From JBEKDJ01 sp050014415 (lineage in GTDB: Bacteria > Desulfobacterota > BSN033 > UBA1163), in assembly GCA_050014415.1 (NCBI GenBank), contig JBEKDJ010000036.1, positions 1 to 24,559 on the forward strand: a stretch of DNA of 24,559 bases, read 5' to 3'. The position numbers were made by a program, and so were the translations under genes. Of the stretch, positions 8,401 through 17,100 are shown in pieces; position 1 is the first letter of the stretch, and every line of letters starts with the position of its first letter. The notes beneath the pieces were generated by a model. That model searched no databases. It saw nothing but the letters and a program-made list of their open reading frames with translations, and was not told the origin of the DNA.

Positions 8401-8859
8401 GAAGGGGATGAGGAGGGTGAAGAACAGGGGCGTCATAGGAAGAGATTGAGAAGTTTGCCCTCTCCTATCGTTAAGAGTTTCGGAATCACACAAATCGCTA
8501 TCCGCAATTGATAGGTGGTCTCGCCAAGGGCGCGTTTTCGAATCGGAGCCCTGTGCGGTAGCAAACGTTTTAACCAAGTCAATGACGTCCCCATAAACCC
8601 TAGGCCGGCCTAGCCGGAGCCAAACAGGGTAGAAAGAATCAGAACCATATGTTCCATAGCCAATGGACCATCCCCAAACCGTGGAAAGAGTAACGATCCC
8701 CCAGGCTAACGAACTCCTTACCCCATCCCCTGCACCAGATCCGAGATTCACTCAGCTTACATGGGAATCCATCAAGTTTCATGATCACCTTAGAAAGAAT
8801 GAGAGGACGGAATTAAGAATCTAAGTCAAAAAGTCAAAAAAAGATTCTCATTTTTGCCC
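8401..8859. other. Intergenic region without a convincing gene
   Basis: About 460 bases lie between the catabolic cluster and the PadR cassette. A minus-strand frame covers much of it but overlaps the end of the ligase gene. It has no start context and no recognised domain, so it is not called. Structures seen are an imperfect inverted repeat near 8437-8468 (ATAGGA..AGAG and CTCTCCTAT, no T-tract) and a perfect 14-bp palindrome CTAGGCCGGCCTAG at 8600-8613. Composition changes from moderate GC to AT-rich after about 8780. Confidence 0.45.
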
Positions 8860-8888
8860 TTGACAAATAATTTCATATCTGATATATT
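8860..8888 (+). promoter_or_regulatory. Strong promoter of the padR cassette
   Basis: TTGACA at 8860-8865 (perfect -35) and TATATT at 8883-8888 (5 of 6 to TATAAT) are separated by exactly 17 bp in an AT-rich stretch, 41 bp before the padR ATG. It is the best promoter match in the window. Confidence 0.75.
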
Positions 8889-8912
8889 ACATAGGTATTA
8901 TATAGGTATTAT
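8875..8912 (+). promoter_or_regulatory. Candidate PadR operator: palindrome plus tandem repeat
   Basis: The perfect palindrome ATATC-T-GATAT at 8875-8885 overlaps the spacer and the -10 element. It is followed by two head-to-tail copies of ATAGGTATTAT at 8891-8901 and 8902-8912, which cover the expected transcription start. PadR-family repressors commonly bind AT-rich dyads at their own promoter. Autorepression here is inferred from the overlap. Confidence 0.5.
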
Positions 8913-8929
8913 ATTTATTTGAGGTGACG

Positions 8930-9475
8930 ATGAGAACATTGACAAACGTCGAAATGGTGCTTTTACAGATTATCGCAGAAAAGGAAGGTATTTCTGGCTA
9001 TGGGATTAACCAGATCGTAAAGGAAAGGGGATATCGGGAATGGGCGGATATCGGGATGACTTCAATCTACGTGGGACTTAAAAAACTCGAAGATAAAAAC
9101 TTGGTGAAATCTAGGATGCACACGACTAAAACAGGAAAAGGACCAATGCCCAAGATATTTTTTCTTGCCGAAAAAGGGAGGGAAGTCCTTTCTGATGAAG
9201 TTCTTTTCATTCTTTCTGGAAGCAGGGAAAGAGAACGCGTATTTGATTTAGGAGTGGCTGGCATTCCATTCGTTACCCCCAAAAAAGTCAAAGAAGCCCT
9301 CTTACAAAGGAAAAAGTTTCTCAACGAACACTTAGAAAAAATTCACAAGAAATTCAAGAAGGACGGCGGCCACCAATTACCTGTTCATGCGAGATATTTA
9401 TTTAAGCATCCACTTTATTTGATAGGAAATGAATTGAAGTTCATTGATGAGTTAATAGGAAATTTAATGAAATAA
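8930..9475 (+). CDS. PadR-family transcriptional regulator
   Basis: The 181-residue protein has an N-terminal PadR winged helix: LTNVEMVLLQIIAEKEGISGYGINQIV, then WADIGMTSIYVGLKKLEDKNLVKS and a wing ending in KIFFLAEKGREVL. The C-terminal half is a helical dimerisation region rich in Lys and Glu (around LLQRKKFLNEHLEKIHKKFKK). The ATG at 8930 is preferred over the GTG at 8924, since GAGGTG at 8921-8926 is the probable ribosome-binding site. The BtrH-like gene starts 21 nt after its stop. It is probably the autoregulated repressor of the downstream genes. The effector is unknown. Composition is AT-richer than the neighbouring regions. Confidence 0.9.
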   Translation: MRTLTNVEMVLLQIIAEKEGISGYGINQIVKERGYREWADIGMTSIYVGLKKLEDKNLVKSRMHTTKTGKGPMPKIFFLAEKGREVLSDEVLFILSGSRERERVFDLGVAGIPFVTPKKVKEALLQRKKFLNEHLEKIHKKFKKDGGHQLPVHARYLFKHPLYLIGNELKFIDELIGNLMK

Positions 9476-9496
9476 TTTGATGGAGGTAAAGAGAGA

Positions 9497-10678
9497 ATGA
9501 ATGAAACCTTTTTATTAAAAGATTTCACCTGTACAGGGGGTAAACATTGCCAGACAACAGCCATGAAAGGCATCCTTGATTATAGTGGGTATCCTCTATC
9601 CGAAGAGATGCTGCTGGGTTTAGGTGGAGGCATTGGGTTCATTTACTGGTACATCAAACTCATGTCTGCACCGTTTATCGGAGGAAGAAATGCAAAACCA
9701 GAAGATTTCACCCTGAATATCTGTAAACGAATCGGAGCAAAGGCGTCCCTTTTACAAACTTCAAGTAAAAGTAAGGGATATGAGGAATTAAAAGATGTTT
9801 TGCGGATTGGAAAACCTGCTTACCTATTCGTTGATATGGTCTACTTCCCTTATTTCGCCTTACCCGAAAACTCTCACTTTGGAGCTCATACCATTGTTGT
9901 ATTTGGAATAGATGAAATGAATCATAAAGTTTACATTGCCGATAGAGGAAAGAAAGCCATGACGGTAACGATTGAAGAATTAGAAAAAGCTCGGAATTCT
10001 AAGTTCCCACCCTACCCACCAAAGAATAAACTACTAAAAATTCAATACCCGATTGAAACAAAGAGTCTTGAGAAAGGTATTGTCGGAGCAATCAAAGATA
10101 GCTGTGATACGATGCTTCACCCACCCATTAAAAATATTGGTCTTTTAGGTATGCAGAAATGGGCAAAACTTGTCATTGAATGGCCAAAACAGTTCCAGGG
10201 GATAAGCCTATTGGGGTGCCTCTTCAATACATTCGTTTACATTGAGATTGGGGGGACGGGTGGAAGTGCTTTCAGACCCATGTATGCACGATTCCTTAAA
10301 GAATCAGCGAAAGTGATCAAAAAACCTGCTTTACTTGAAGTCGCAGAATTGTTTGAAGCATCAGGAGAGCTATGGAGTAGAATTGCCAAAGCAGCACTTC
10401 CAGACTCTTGGAGCTCATTGAAACGTATTCGTGAACTGATGATTGACAGCAACAGAATCTTTGAAGAGCAAGAAATAAATGCGCTTGAAAAGATGAAAAG
10501 AATAGGAATGGAATTGAACGAAATCATGGGCTTAGCTTCTCAGGAATTGTCAAGCAAAAACAGAGAAGTCATGGGATTATTAAAAGATTTACAGGATGGA
10601 ATCCAGAAGTGTTCTGAAAAGGAACAAGAAGCATTTAAGACATTGGAAAAAGTGATGCATGAAAGGGAGGTTAACTGA
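9497..10678 (+). CDS. BtrH N-terminal / DUF4872-like protein
   Basis: This 393-residue protein resembles the BtrH/DUF4872 family. BtrH transfers a gamma-glutamyl-AHBA acyl group from its carrier protein to ribostamycin in butirosin synthesis, using a papain-like Cys-His-Asp fold. Candidate catalytic residues are visible: Cys18 in GGKHCQTTAMKGIL, His131 in FGAHTIVVFGID and Asp149 in YIADRG. The GLGGGIGFIYW segment near 41-51 is also typical of the family. The C-terminal half is helical and rich in Glu and Lys, possibly coiled-coil, after about residue 290. No carrier protein, amide synthase or other biosynthetic gene lies nearby, so the substrate is open and a peptidase-like or acyltransferase role is equally possible. 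A GGAGG site precedes the ATG. Confidence 0.8.
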   Translation: MNETFLLKDFTCTGGKHCQTTAMKGILDYSGYPLSEEMLLGLGGGIGFIYWYIKLMSAPFIGGRNAKPEDFTLNICKRIGAKASLLQTSSKSKGYEELKDVLRIGKPAYLFVDMVYFPYFALPENSHFGAHTIVVFGIDEMNHKVYIADRGKKAMTVTIEELEKARNSKFPPYPPKNKLLKIQYPIETKSLEKGIVGAIKDSCDTMLHPPIKNIGLLGMQKWAKLVIEWPKQFQGISLLGCLFNTFVYIEIGGTGGSAFRPMYARFLKESAKVIKKPALLEVAELFEASGELWSRIAKAALPDSWSSLKRIRELMIDSNRIFEEQEINALEKMKRIGMELNEIMGLASQELSSKNREVMGLLKDLQDGIQKCSEKEQEAFKTLEKVMHEREVN

Positions 10679-10755
10679 ACTACCCAAACCTCGATAAAAG
10701 TCTTACTTGAGCGCTATGAACTGTTTGACAAAATCAATCTGAGGAGGGATACGTG

Positions 10756-11370
10756 ATGAAGGTTATTCAAATTCTAATCGTCCTGGTTGTCGTTGCTGTA
10801 GTTTCAATGCCTTTGATAGCGCAGGAATCCAATGTGTCGCAATTCGAGCATTTAAAGGAGCCGAAAATATCGACCCAGAAGAATCAGAAGATGCTGGTGG
10901 TCGAAGCCAAAGGCGACCCGAACGTTGTGGGTGGAAAGGCGTTTGGTCTGCTGTTCCGACTTTATTACAGTATGCCAGAAACGCCGAAAGGTCCAATGCA
11001 GGCCGCCCCGCGTGCGCGCTGGCCCGTATCACTAGTGGATAAACCAAAATCAACATGGATCGGTGCGTATGCCCTGCCCGTTCCTGAAACTATAACCGAG
11101 CTTCCACAACATGAGGTGCAAGAAGGCCTAAAGACATCACTGACAACATGGGAATATGGCGAGGTGGCTGAGATTCTGTATATCGGTCCTTACGATAGAG
11201 AAGAGCCTACGATAAAACGGCTGTTGGATTTTATAAAGGAACAGGGATATGTGATTGTCGGTGACCATGAAGAGGAATACAGTAAAGGCCCCTCGATGTA
11301 TGGCAAGGAAGATCCGGAGAAGTATGTCACGATTATTCGGTACCGGGTGAAAAAACCCGAACAGAACTAA
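10756..11370 (+). CDS. Exported GyrI-like small-molecule-binding protein
   Basis: The 204-residue protein starts at the ATG at 10756 (a GTG precedes it directly) with GAGGAGG 8 nt upstream. Residues 1 to about 22 form a classic signal peptide: MK, a long Val/Ile/Leu core, then SMPLIAQ. The mature part fits the GyrI-like / effector-binding domain (SOUL-like fold). It has MLVVEAKGDPNVVGGKAFGLLFRLYY, an IGAYALPVPE strand, TSLTTWEYGEVAEILYIGPYD near the centre and a C-terminal YVTIIRYRVKK strand. Stand-alone GyrI-like domains usually bind small hydrophobic or cationic ligands. Export to the periplasm is unusual compared with the transcription-factor-fused forms. It lies 77 nt after the BtrH-like gene, possibly in one transcript, but its composition is less AT-rich. 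The ligand is unknown. Confidence 0.75.
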   Translation: MKVIQILIVLVVVAVVSMPLIAQESNVSQFEHLKEPKISTQKNQKMLVVEAKGDPNVVGGKAFGLLFRLYYSMPETPKGPMQAAPRARWPVSLVDKPKSTWIGAYALPVPETITELPQHEVQEGLKTSLTTWEYGEVAEILYIGPYDREEPTIKRLLDFIKEQGYVIVGDHEEEYSKGPSMYGKEDPEKYVTIIRYRVKKPEQN

Positions 11371-11496
11371 GTAGAAGGCTTAACAAGATCCATTCGTTGA
11401 TAAGAAATCTTTCAAAAGGTAGTTGGGTGTACGAGGAAACTTTTACAGCGGAGCCTTTCACCGTTTCGCTCCTTCGTTTCCTGACAGATTTCAAAG

Positions 11497-11511
11497 GTCA
11501 CTTCAAGTGAC
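11497..11511. repeat. Short perfect inverted repeat between convergent genes
   Basis: GTCACTT-C-AAGTGAC is a perfect 7-bp dyad with a one-base centre in the gap between the convergent GyrI-like and pbpC genes. There is no T-tract on either side. It may be a protein-binding site or chance; its role is not clear. Confidence 0.3.
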
Positions 11512-11538
11512 ATCGCATGTTACCCACGAGTTTTCCCG

Positions 11539-13965
11539 CTATTGAACCCACTCAATATGCAGATCTCTTGTGGTACTCCGGCCTCGCTCATCCACAGCAC
11601 GCAGAACATAGGACCCTGCTGCGGGATGCTGCCAGTGCAAGGTGGTGCCGCGCGAGACCGCCCCGATGAAACTGGTGTTGGCGAACCAGTACAACTGGGC
11701 GCTGTCGGCATCGATTGAAGCCGACAGAGGAATGACTTGCCGTTCGGGATCGCTCAAGCGCAGCGTATAGGTGACACTTCGTAAGGGTGTTGTAATTCTC
11801 GGGGCGCGGCCGTTGTCCGCTTCATTGCCAGCGAGCGCCCTTTCGGAGCAATCTGCCGCACGGGGTGGTACGCGGCGCGGCATGCCTGCTTGTGCGAATA
11901 AACGGAGCATGTCCGATGGCCAGTATTCATGCACCTCGGTGCGTGTAGGATGCGGATCGAAGGATGGACATGCGACGTGCCCGCTCCGTAGATCCACTAC
12001 GACGGCGCGGTGCACATCGCAGATCTTGATCGGCGACTTGCCGGGGATATACCAAGTCTTCGCCCGCACCGGGCAATATTGGTTTGGTAAATCTCCTGAA
12101 ACGGTGCACACTTCGACGTGCGCCAGGTTTGCCGGTAGACGCCAGGCCGGTTCGGACAATTGCGGTTGGTGAGCCCGCACCGCGTCGACAATTCGAAAAA
12201 AGAGGGGCGCTGCACTCCGGATGCCGACGAATGCCGGATTGGATTCCCCATCGAAATTGCCGACCCACACAGCAAGCGCATAGGGTCCAAACAGACCGAC
12301 CGTCCAGGCATCGCGGAAACTCCACGACGTCCCGGTTTTCCAGTAGACAGGGAATCCCGTATCGCTCACCAGGGACTGGTCAGGCCGAGGATTCTCCTTA
12401 AGCATTTGAAGCGTGATGAAACTGGCTTCCTCAGACAGCAGGCGTATTCCGTCCGAAATGGGACTATCGGCACGGTAACGCACAGGTCTGAGGATCCCAC
12501 CGTTGCCAAGCATTGCGTACAAGGCAACCAGCTCCTCCATCGTTGTCTCGCCGCCGCCCAGAACCAGCGCCAACCCATAATGACTCTCAGGCTTCATTCT
12601 ACTGATCCCTGCGGATTTCAGAAACTGATAGAGCGTTGGATCGTGCAACCTCGCGGCAACCGCCACGGCCGGAACGTTGCGGCTCCGGTTCAAAGCGTCT
12701 TTGGCTGCGAGGGGTCCGAGAAAATCGCCGTCGAAATTTTCAGGGCTGAATGGACCGAATGCGGTTGGGGCGTCTCTCAGTACCGTGAGCGGATGGAGCA
12801 CCCCCTGATCCAATGCTAAGGCATAGACAAAGGGCTTCAACGTGGAACCGGGAGATCGCTTGCCTTGCGACCCATTGACCTGGCCCGCAATGAGCGGGTT
12901 GTGAAAGTCAGCCGACCCCACCAATGCCTTTGTCTCCATCGTGCGGTAATCCACCAACAGGGCGACTGCGTTGTGAATGCCAAGCCGGCGTTGTGTGTCC
13001 ACGCAGCTGCCCACCTGCCGCTCGATCAGGTACTGCAAATTGTGCGAAAGGGTTGTTCGAATCTGATTCCCCGATCGTACGCCCCGCTGTGCGAGCAACA
13101 TCTCGGTCAGGTGAGGGGCGGCGAACGGCAGCTGGGAGGGATCACGGAACTGGATGGGTAATGCCATCAGCGCTTGCAGTTTCGTCTGCTCCTCAGCAGC
13201 AAGACTCCGATGCGCCAACAGCCAGCGGTCAAAGAGATGAATGCGAGCCTCTTGTAAAGGCTGGGTATCGAGCTTTCCACGCTGCGCCGGACTTTGCGGT
13301 ATCACGGCTAGGATCAATGCCTGTGGCAAAGTGAGTTCATCGGCACGCTGCCCGAAGTACGCCAAACTCGCAGCCCCTACCCCAACGATGTTTCGTCCGT
13401 ACGGAACAAGGTTGAGATAGGCCTCAAGGATCTCACTCTTGGAGTAGAAGGCTTCAAGCTGTGAAGCTCGTATGATTTGCACCATCTTGCCGCGAAGGCT
13501 GCGCGAATCGAGCCGCCAATGCAAGCGAGCGAGCTGCATGGTCAGTGTGGATCCCCCCTGTCGGCGACCACCGGCCGCATAGGTACGCCAGCCGCCCCGT
13601 ACCAGTGCAACCGGATTGATGCCCGGGTGCCAGTGGAACCAGCGGTCCTCCTGAAGGAGTGTGGCCTCGACCAGGGCGGGCGAGATTTTGCCCAGCGGCA
13701 CCCACAGACGAAATTGCTCGTCCGCGGCAGTCGTCAGGCGCAACAGGCGGCCCTGATCGTCATAGAGCGCGACCGAAGAACTATAGAACGAAGAGATGGG
13801 TGGCTTTGGCCAAACCCGCACCATGGCCAGCAATGACAACACAGACAAAACAACGGCTATCACACCAAGGCTCCTTCGCGTTGGAACCCGGCGCACCAAT
13901 AAACGTCCTAGCCACGTCAATTCCATCACCACACACAAAACCTGTCGCAAAAAAGAGAACCCCAT
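11539..13965 (-). CDS. pbpC: Penicillin-binding protein 1C (glycosyltransferase-transpeptidase)
   Basis: The 808-residue bifunctional peptidoglycan synthase is inner-membrane anchored by a segment at about 32-50. The GT51 domain follows, with catalytic Glu106 in LQEDRWFHWHPG and GGSTLTMQLARL downstream. The transpeptidase has the active-site Ser374 in SPGSTLKPF (S-x-x-K), the SRN motif in LNRSRNVPAV and KTGTS at 543-547. The C-terminal part is the PBP1C-specific domain (CPSFDPHP, then a strand-rich end). The ATG at 13965 has only a weak GGAA site; the ATG at 13926 is an alternative that still keeps the membrane segment. It ends in TAG. It lies 165 nt downstream of the alpha-2-macroglobulin gene, the standard bacterial partner. 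Confidence 0.95.
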   Translation of the reverse strand: MGFSFLRQVLCVVMELTWLGRLLVRRVPTRRSLGVIAVVLSVLSLLAMVRVWPKPPISSFYSSSVALYDDQGRLLRLTTAADEQFRLWVPLGKISPALVEATLLQEDRWFHWHPGINPVALVRGGWRTYAAGGRRQGGSTLTMQLARLHWRLDSRSLRGKMVQIIRASQLEAFYSKSEILEAYLNLVPYGRNIVGVGAASLAYFGQRADELTLPQALILAVIPQSPAQRGKLDTQPLQEARIHLFDRWLLAHRSLAAEEQTKLQALMALPIQFRDPSQLPFAAPHLTEMLLAQRGVRSGNQIRTTLSHNLQYLIERQVGSCVDTQRRLGIHNAVALLVDYRTMETKALVGSADFHNPLIAGQVNGSQGKRSPGSTLKPFVYALALDQGVLHPLTVLRDAPTAFGPFSPENFDGDFLGPLAAKDALNRSRNVPAVAVAARLHDPTLYQFLKSAGISRMKPESHYGLALVLGGGETTMEELVALYAMLGNGGILRPVRYRADSPISDGIRLLSEEASFITLQMLKENPRPDQSLVSDTGFPVYWKTGTSWSFRDAWTVGLFGPYALAVWVGNFDGESNPAFVGIRSAAPLFFRIVDAVRAHQPQLSEPAWRLPANLAHVEVCTVSGDLPNQYCPVRAKTWYIPGKSPIKICDVHRAVVVDLRSGHVACPSFDPHPTRTEVHEYWPSDMLRLFAQAGMPRRVPPRAADCSERALAGNEADNGRAPRITTPLRSVTYTLRLSDPERQVIPLSASIDADSAQLYWFANTSFIGAVSRGTTLHWQHPAAGSYVLRAVDERGRSTTRDLHIEWVQ

Positions 13966-14053
13966 TGTTCCAAAAAGAATGTTAAAAAGATCGAAAACAG
14001 ACTCATTCTATCGACTGAAAAATGTCCCTCTGACCGGGTTGCAGCATGTCACC

Positions 14054-14073
14054 TAGGGTGAACACTCACCCTA
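14054..14073. repeat. 8-bp hairpin between the macroglobulin gene and pbpC
   Basis: TAGGGTGA and TCACCCTA form a perfect stem around an ACAC loop. There is no T-tract, so it is a poor intrinsic terminator. It could lower readthrough or stabilise the upstream message. Confidence 0.35.
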
Positions 14074-14130
14074 CCCTCAGAGGAAAGAGGGAGGGAGGCG
14101 ATCAGTAGATTATTCCTTGCGGAGTTTGCC

Positions 14131-17100
14131 TTAGCGCTTCGGCTCCTCTGGCTTTTCGACGACGATGCGTGTGCCCAGCCCTTGTGCAACTAATGTGCGG
14201 TCGTACATACCCTCGCCAAATGGCGGTGGTACCGTGAATGTCCCGGCCGCCGTTGCCTTCACCCGATATACAAAGGTAGACACGTCACGCGTCAGATTGC
14301 CAAACAAGAGCACGCGGTCTTCGCGCACATCGTTGTATTCCAGTGCCCATGTCGATTTGTGGGTGGCGAGCCGAGACCGCCACTGATATCTTTGACCTGT
14401 CTGAGGTTCTCCACCGCCAGACTCCTGCAGGGCGGGTGGTTGAAGCACCACCTCAAAACCACCCGGTAGCAAATCAACGATGGCAACGTTGGTCGCCGCC
14501 TCGCGATCGATTGCTCGAACCCGTAGGACAACCTCAAACTCATCACCCTGTCTGACGCGCTGAAGTGCCTTGCCAGAGGCATCCACGAATTCCCGCACGA
14601 TTTCGAACCCACTGGCGATGGTCTTGGTCGGCAAACTGAGGTCGAAGCCGGTTTGACTGAGCACATAGTAAGCAGGAAACTTCGCCTCATTCACAAACTG
14701 TAAGCGTGCCGCTGTGGGCGGCACCTCTGTTCGATCGATTTTGAACGCCGGCCCTGCGAGCGTCTCTGCTTTGTCGTCCGCCGCAAACTGCAGGAGGCGC
14801 AGGGTGGCGGTTTTACCGCCTTGTAAGTACTTTTCGATTCGATCGAACGCCAACAACATGTAGGCGGAGGAGAGCGAGTGGTAGTACCCTTTCTGCAAGG
14901 CATATACCAAGCCACTGAGTGATTCCGGCGTCAGTTTTGCAGCTCGCTGTGGAAAATGCTGTGCCAGCAGATAGATGATCTGCGCGTCGCGCACCGCATC
15001 GTTGTAATAAGGACTCCCCACCGGTGCGTACTCAATCCCCAGGTGTTTCCTTTCCTCCACAGACGGGAGGCCCAGGTTGAGCCGGCCAATCATTGCGTCG
15101 GCGAGTTTATCCTGCTTCATGATCTGATAGCTTGATGCCATATACGCCGCAGCCAGATCCTGCTTCCAGGTCTTGGGTGCGCGCTGCTCCATGCGTTGTT
15201 GCAATGCGGTCAAGTAATTGGTTGTCACATTACCTAAGCGAGTCAGTATATAGACTGCGTAGGCACGATTGCGCTCATCCGCAAGATTGCGTCCGTCGCC
15301 CGCCGCAATCTGTCGCAGGAACAAAGTAGCATTGGTCAACATATCGTCCGGCACTGCAAATCCGCGCTCGCGCGCCTCGATCATGACGTGCACCGCATAA
15401 ACGCTTATAAAATCGTTGATCTCATGGTGACCTCCCCAAAGGACAAACCCACCCTCGAGCTGCTGGCGGGAGCGCAACGTCGACATCAGTTCCGCAATCG
15501 AAGTCACGGCCTTTGCCCTGGGAATATTGAAGTCGTCACGACCGGCGAAAACCACTGCCGGCATCCCGCAAGAAAGGAGTTGTTCCGTACACAGGTACTG
15601 GTAATGGCCAAGATAGGTGTTGATGCCATATGCCAACGATTGTGGCATATATGACATTGATGCGTAGACATCGCGATACTCGGGATAGAGACTGCGCGTC
15701 ACGGTCACGTCGGCCTTCCCATCGGCGATGCTGCCAATCGTCAGTTCCGTGCGTAATGGCACGGGCGGCCGCACACTCGTATCCACAGAAGCTTTGGCCG
15801 ATTTGCCGAGCGCACTGGCGAGAAACGTCAGATTGCCAGACCCGAGCCTATCCTTGGCACGGACGTGGAAAGCGGCGACTCCTTCGCGTAGCTCTCCGAT
15901 GCGTAAGTCGGCCTGGGCCGGACCGATGACTTCCAGGTGAGGTGAGGTTTCGAGGCGCAACGCGATCTGAACATCCTGCCCGGAGCCTATGACATTATTA
16001 GCGACCCCGACACTGACCTCGAACTCATCGCCCGGCGCCACCATCAGCGGCACGTTTGGCGTCAGCACGAAATCGCCTCTCACCAGTGCCTTGTTTGACT
16101 GCACACCGATCGCGTCCTCAGATACGGCTACCGTGTAAACCCGCAATGTGCCGTTGAAAGTATCAGGCACGGTGTAAGTGAAATCGTGCTCGCCTGGTTT
16201 GACGTCAACCAACCCGGACCAATAAGTCACCGGCTTGTCGCGTTTGCGCTTGAATGGGTTGAGATGCTTACCGAGTTCGCCTCCCTCGCCTCCACCCGGT
16301 GCGGCAGCACTGAGAAAGCGCTTGAACTCCGGCAGAATCATATCGAGAATCTGCTGTGTGCGCACGTCCATCGAACGCTTCTGGAAGAAGTAGCCGAGGG
16401 GATCGGGGTTCTTGTAGCGTGCGACCTGCAAAATCCCTTCATCCACTGCCACCACCACGAGACGTGCCGCACGGTCGAGATTGACACGCATCGTGAATGG
16501 ATCACCAGGCTTCACCAAGTCCGGAGTCTTGACGTCGACTTTCAGACGCCGTTTCTCCACATTGACCGAAAACGGTGCGACACCGTAGGACAACGGACTC
16601 ATAAAGATCTCGTTCGAAGCCGGATCGCGCACAAACGTGACATTGACATAGCCGTTTCCTTCGAGCCCGGCCGGCAAGGTCATCGTCTGTACCGAGGAGG
16701 TGGTTCGGGTCTTGAACCATTTGGAGGCATAGACCCGGTCGCGCTCAATCGTGATCAGCCCAGCGCCTGTATAAGGCGCACGAATGTTCAGCTTGATCTG
16801 GTCTCCCGGCGTGTAGTCTTGTTTGTCGAGAACGATCTGCAATTCGGCGTTCTTGTCGAGTGATCGGGTGAGGTTCGCATCACCTGCAACGGTGTAGCTT
16901 ACCCGGTTCAGCTCAACGCCGGAAGGATCCGTGATCAGCAGGAAGTAACTTCCCGGCCTTTGGGTCCCAAGTGGAATGGTTGCCCCTGCTGTCGTGATGG
17001 CCAGGGGTTTTTCATCGAGGCGTATGTCCTTGGGCTTGGATTCGTACTTGTACACCCCGCTGGGCTGTTTCGTCAGCACCGACACGTAGCGCCGTTCGAA

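Noticed and set aside
8356..8751. Minus-strand frame in the gap after the second ligase
   Set aside because: It starts without a ribosome site, ends inside the ligase gene, and its translation shows no known domain or coherent hydrophobic pattern.
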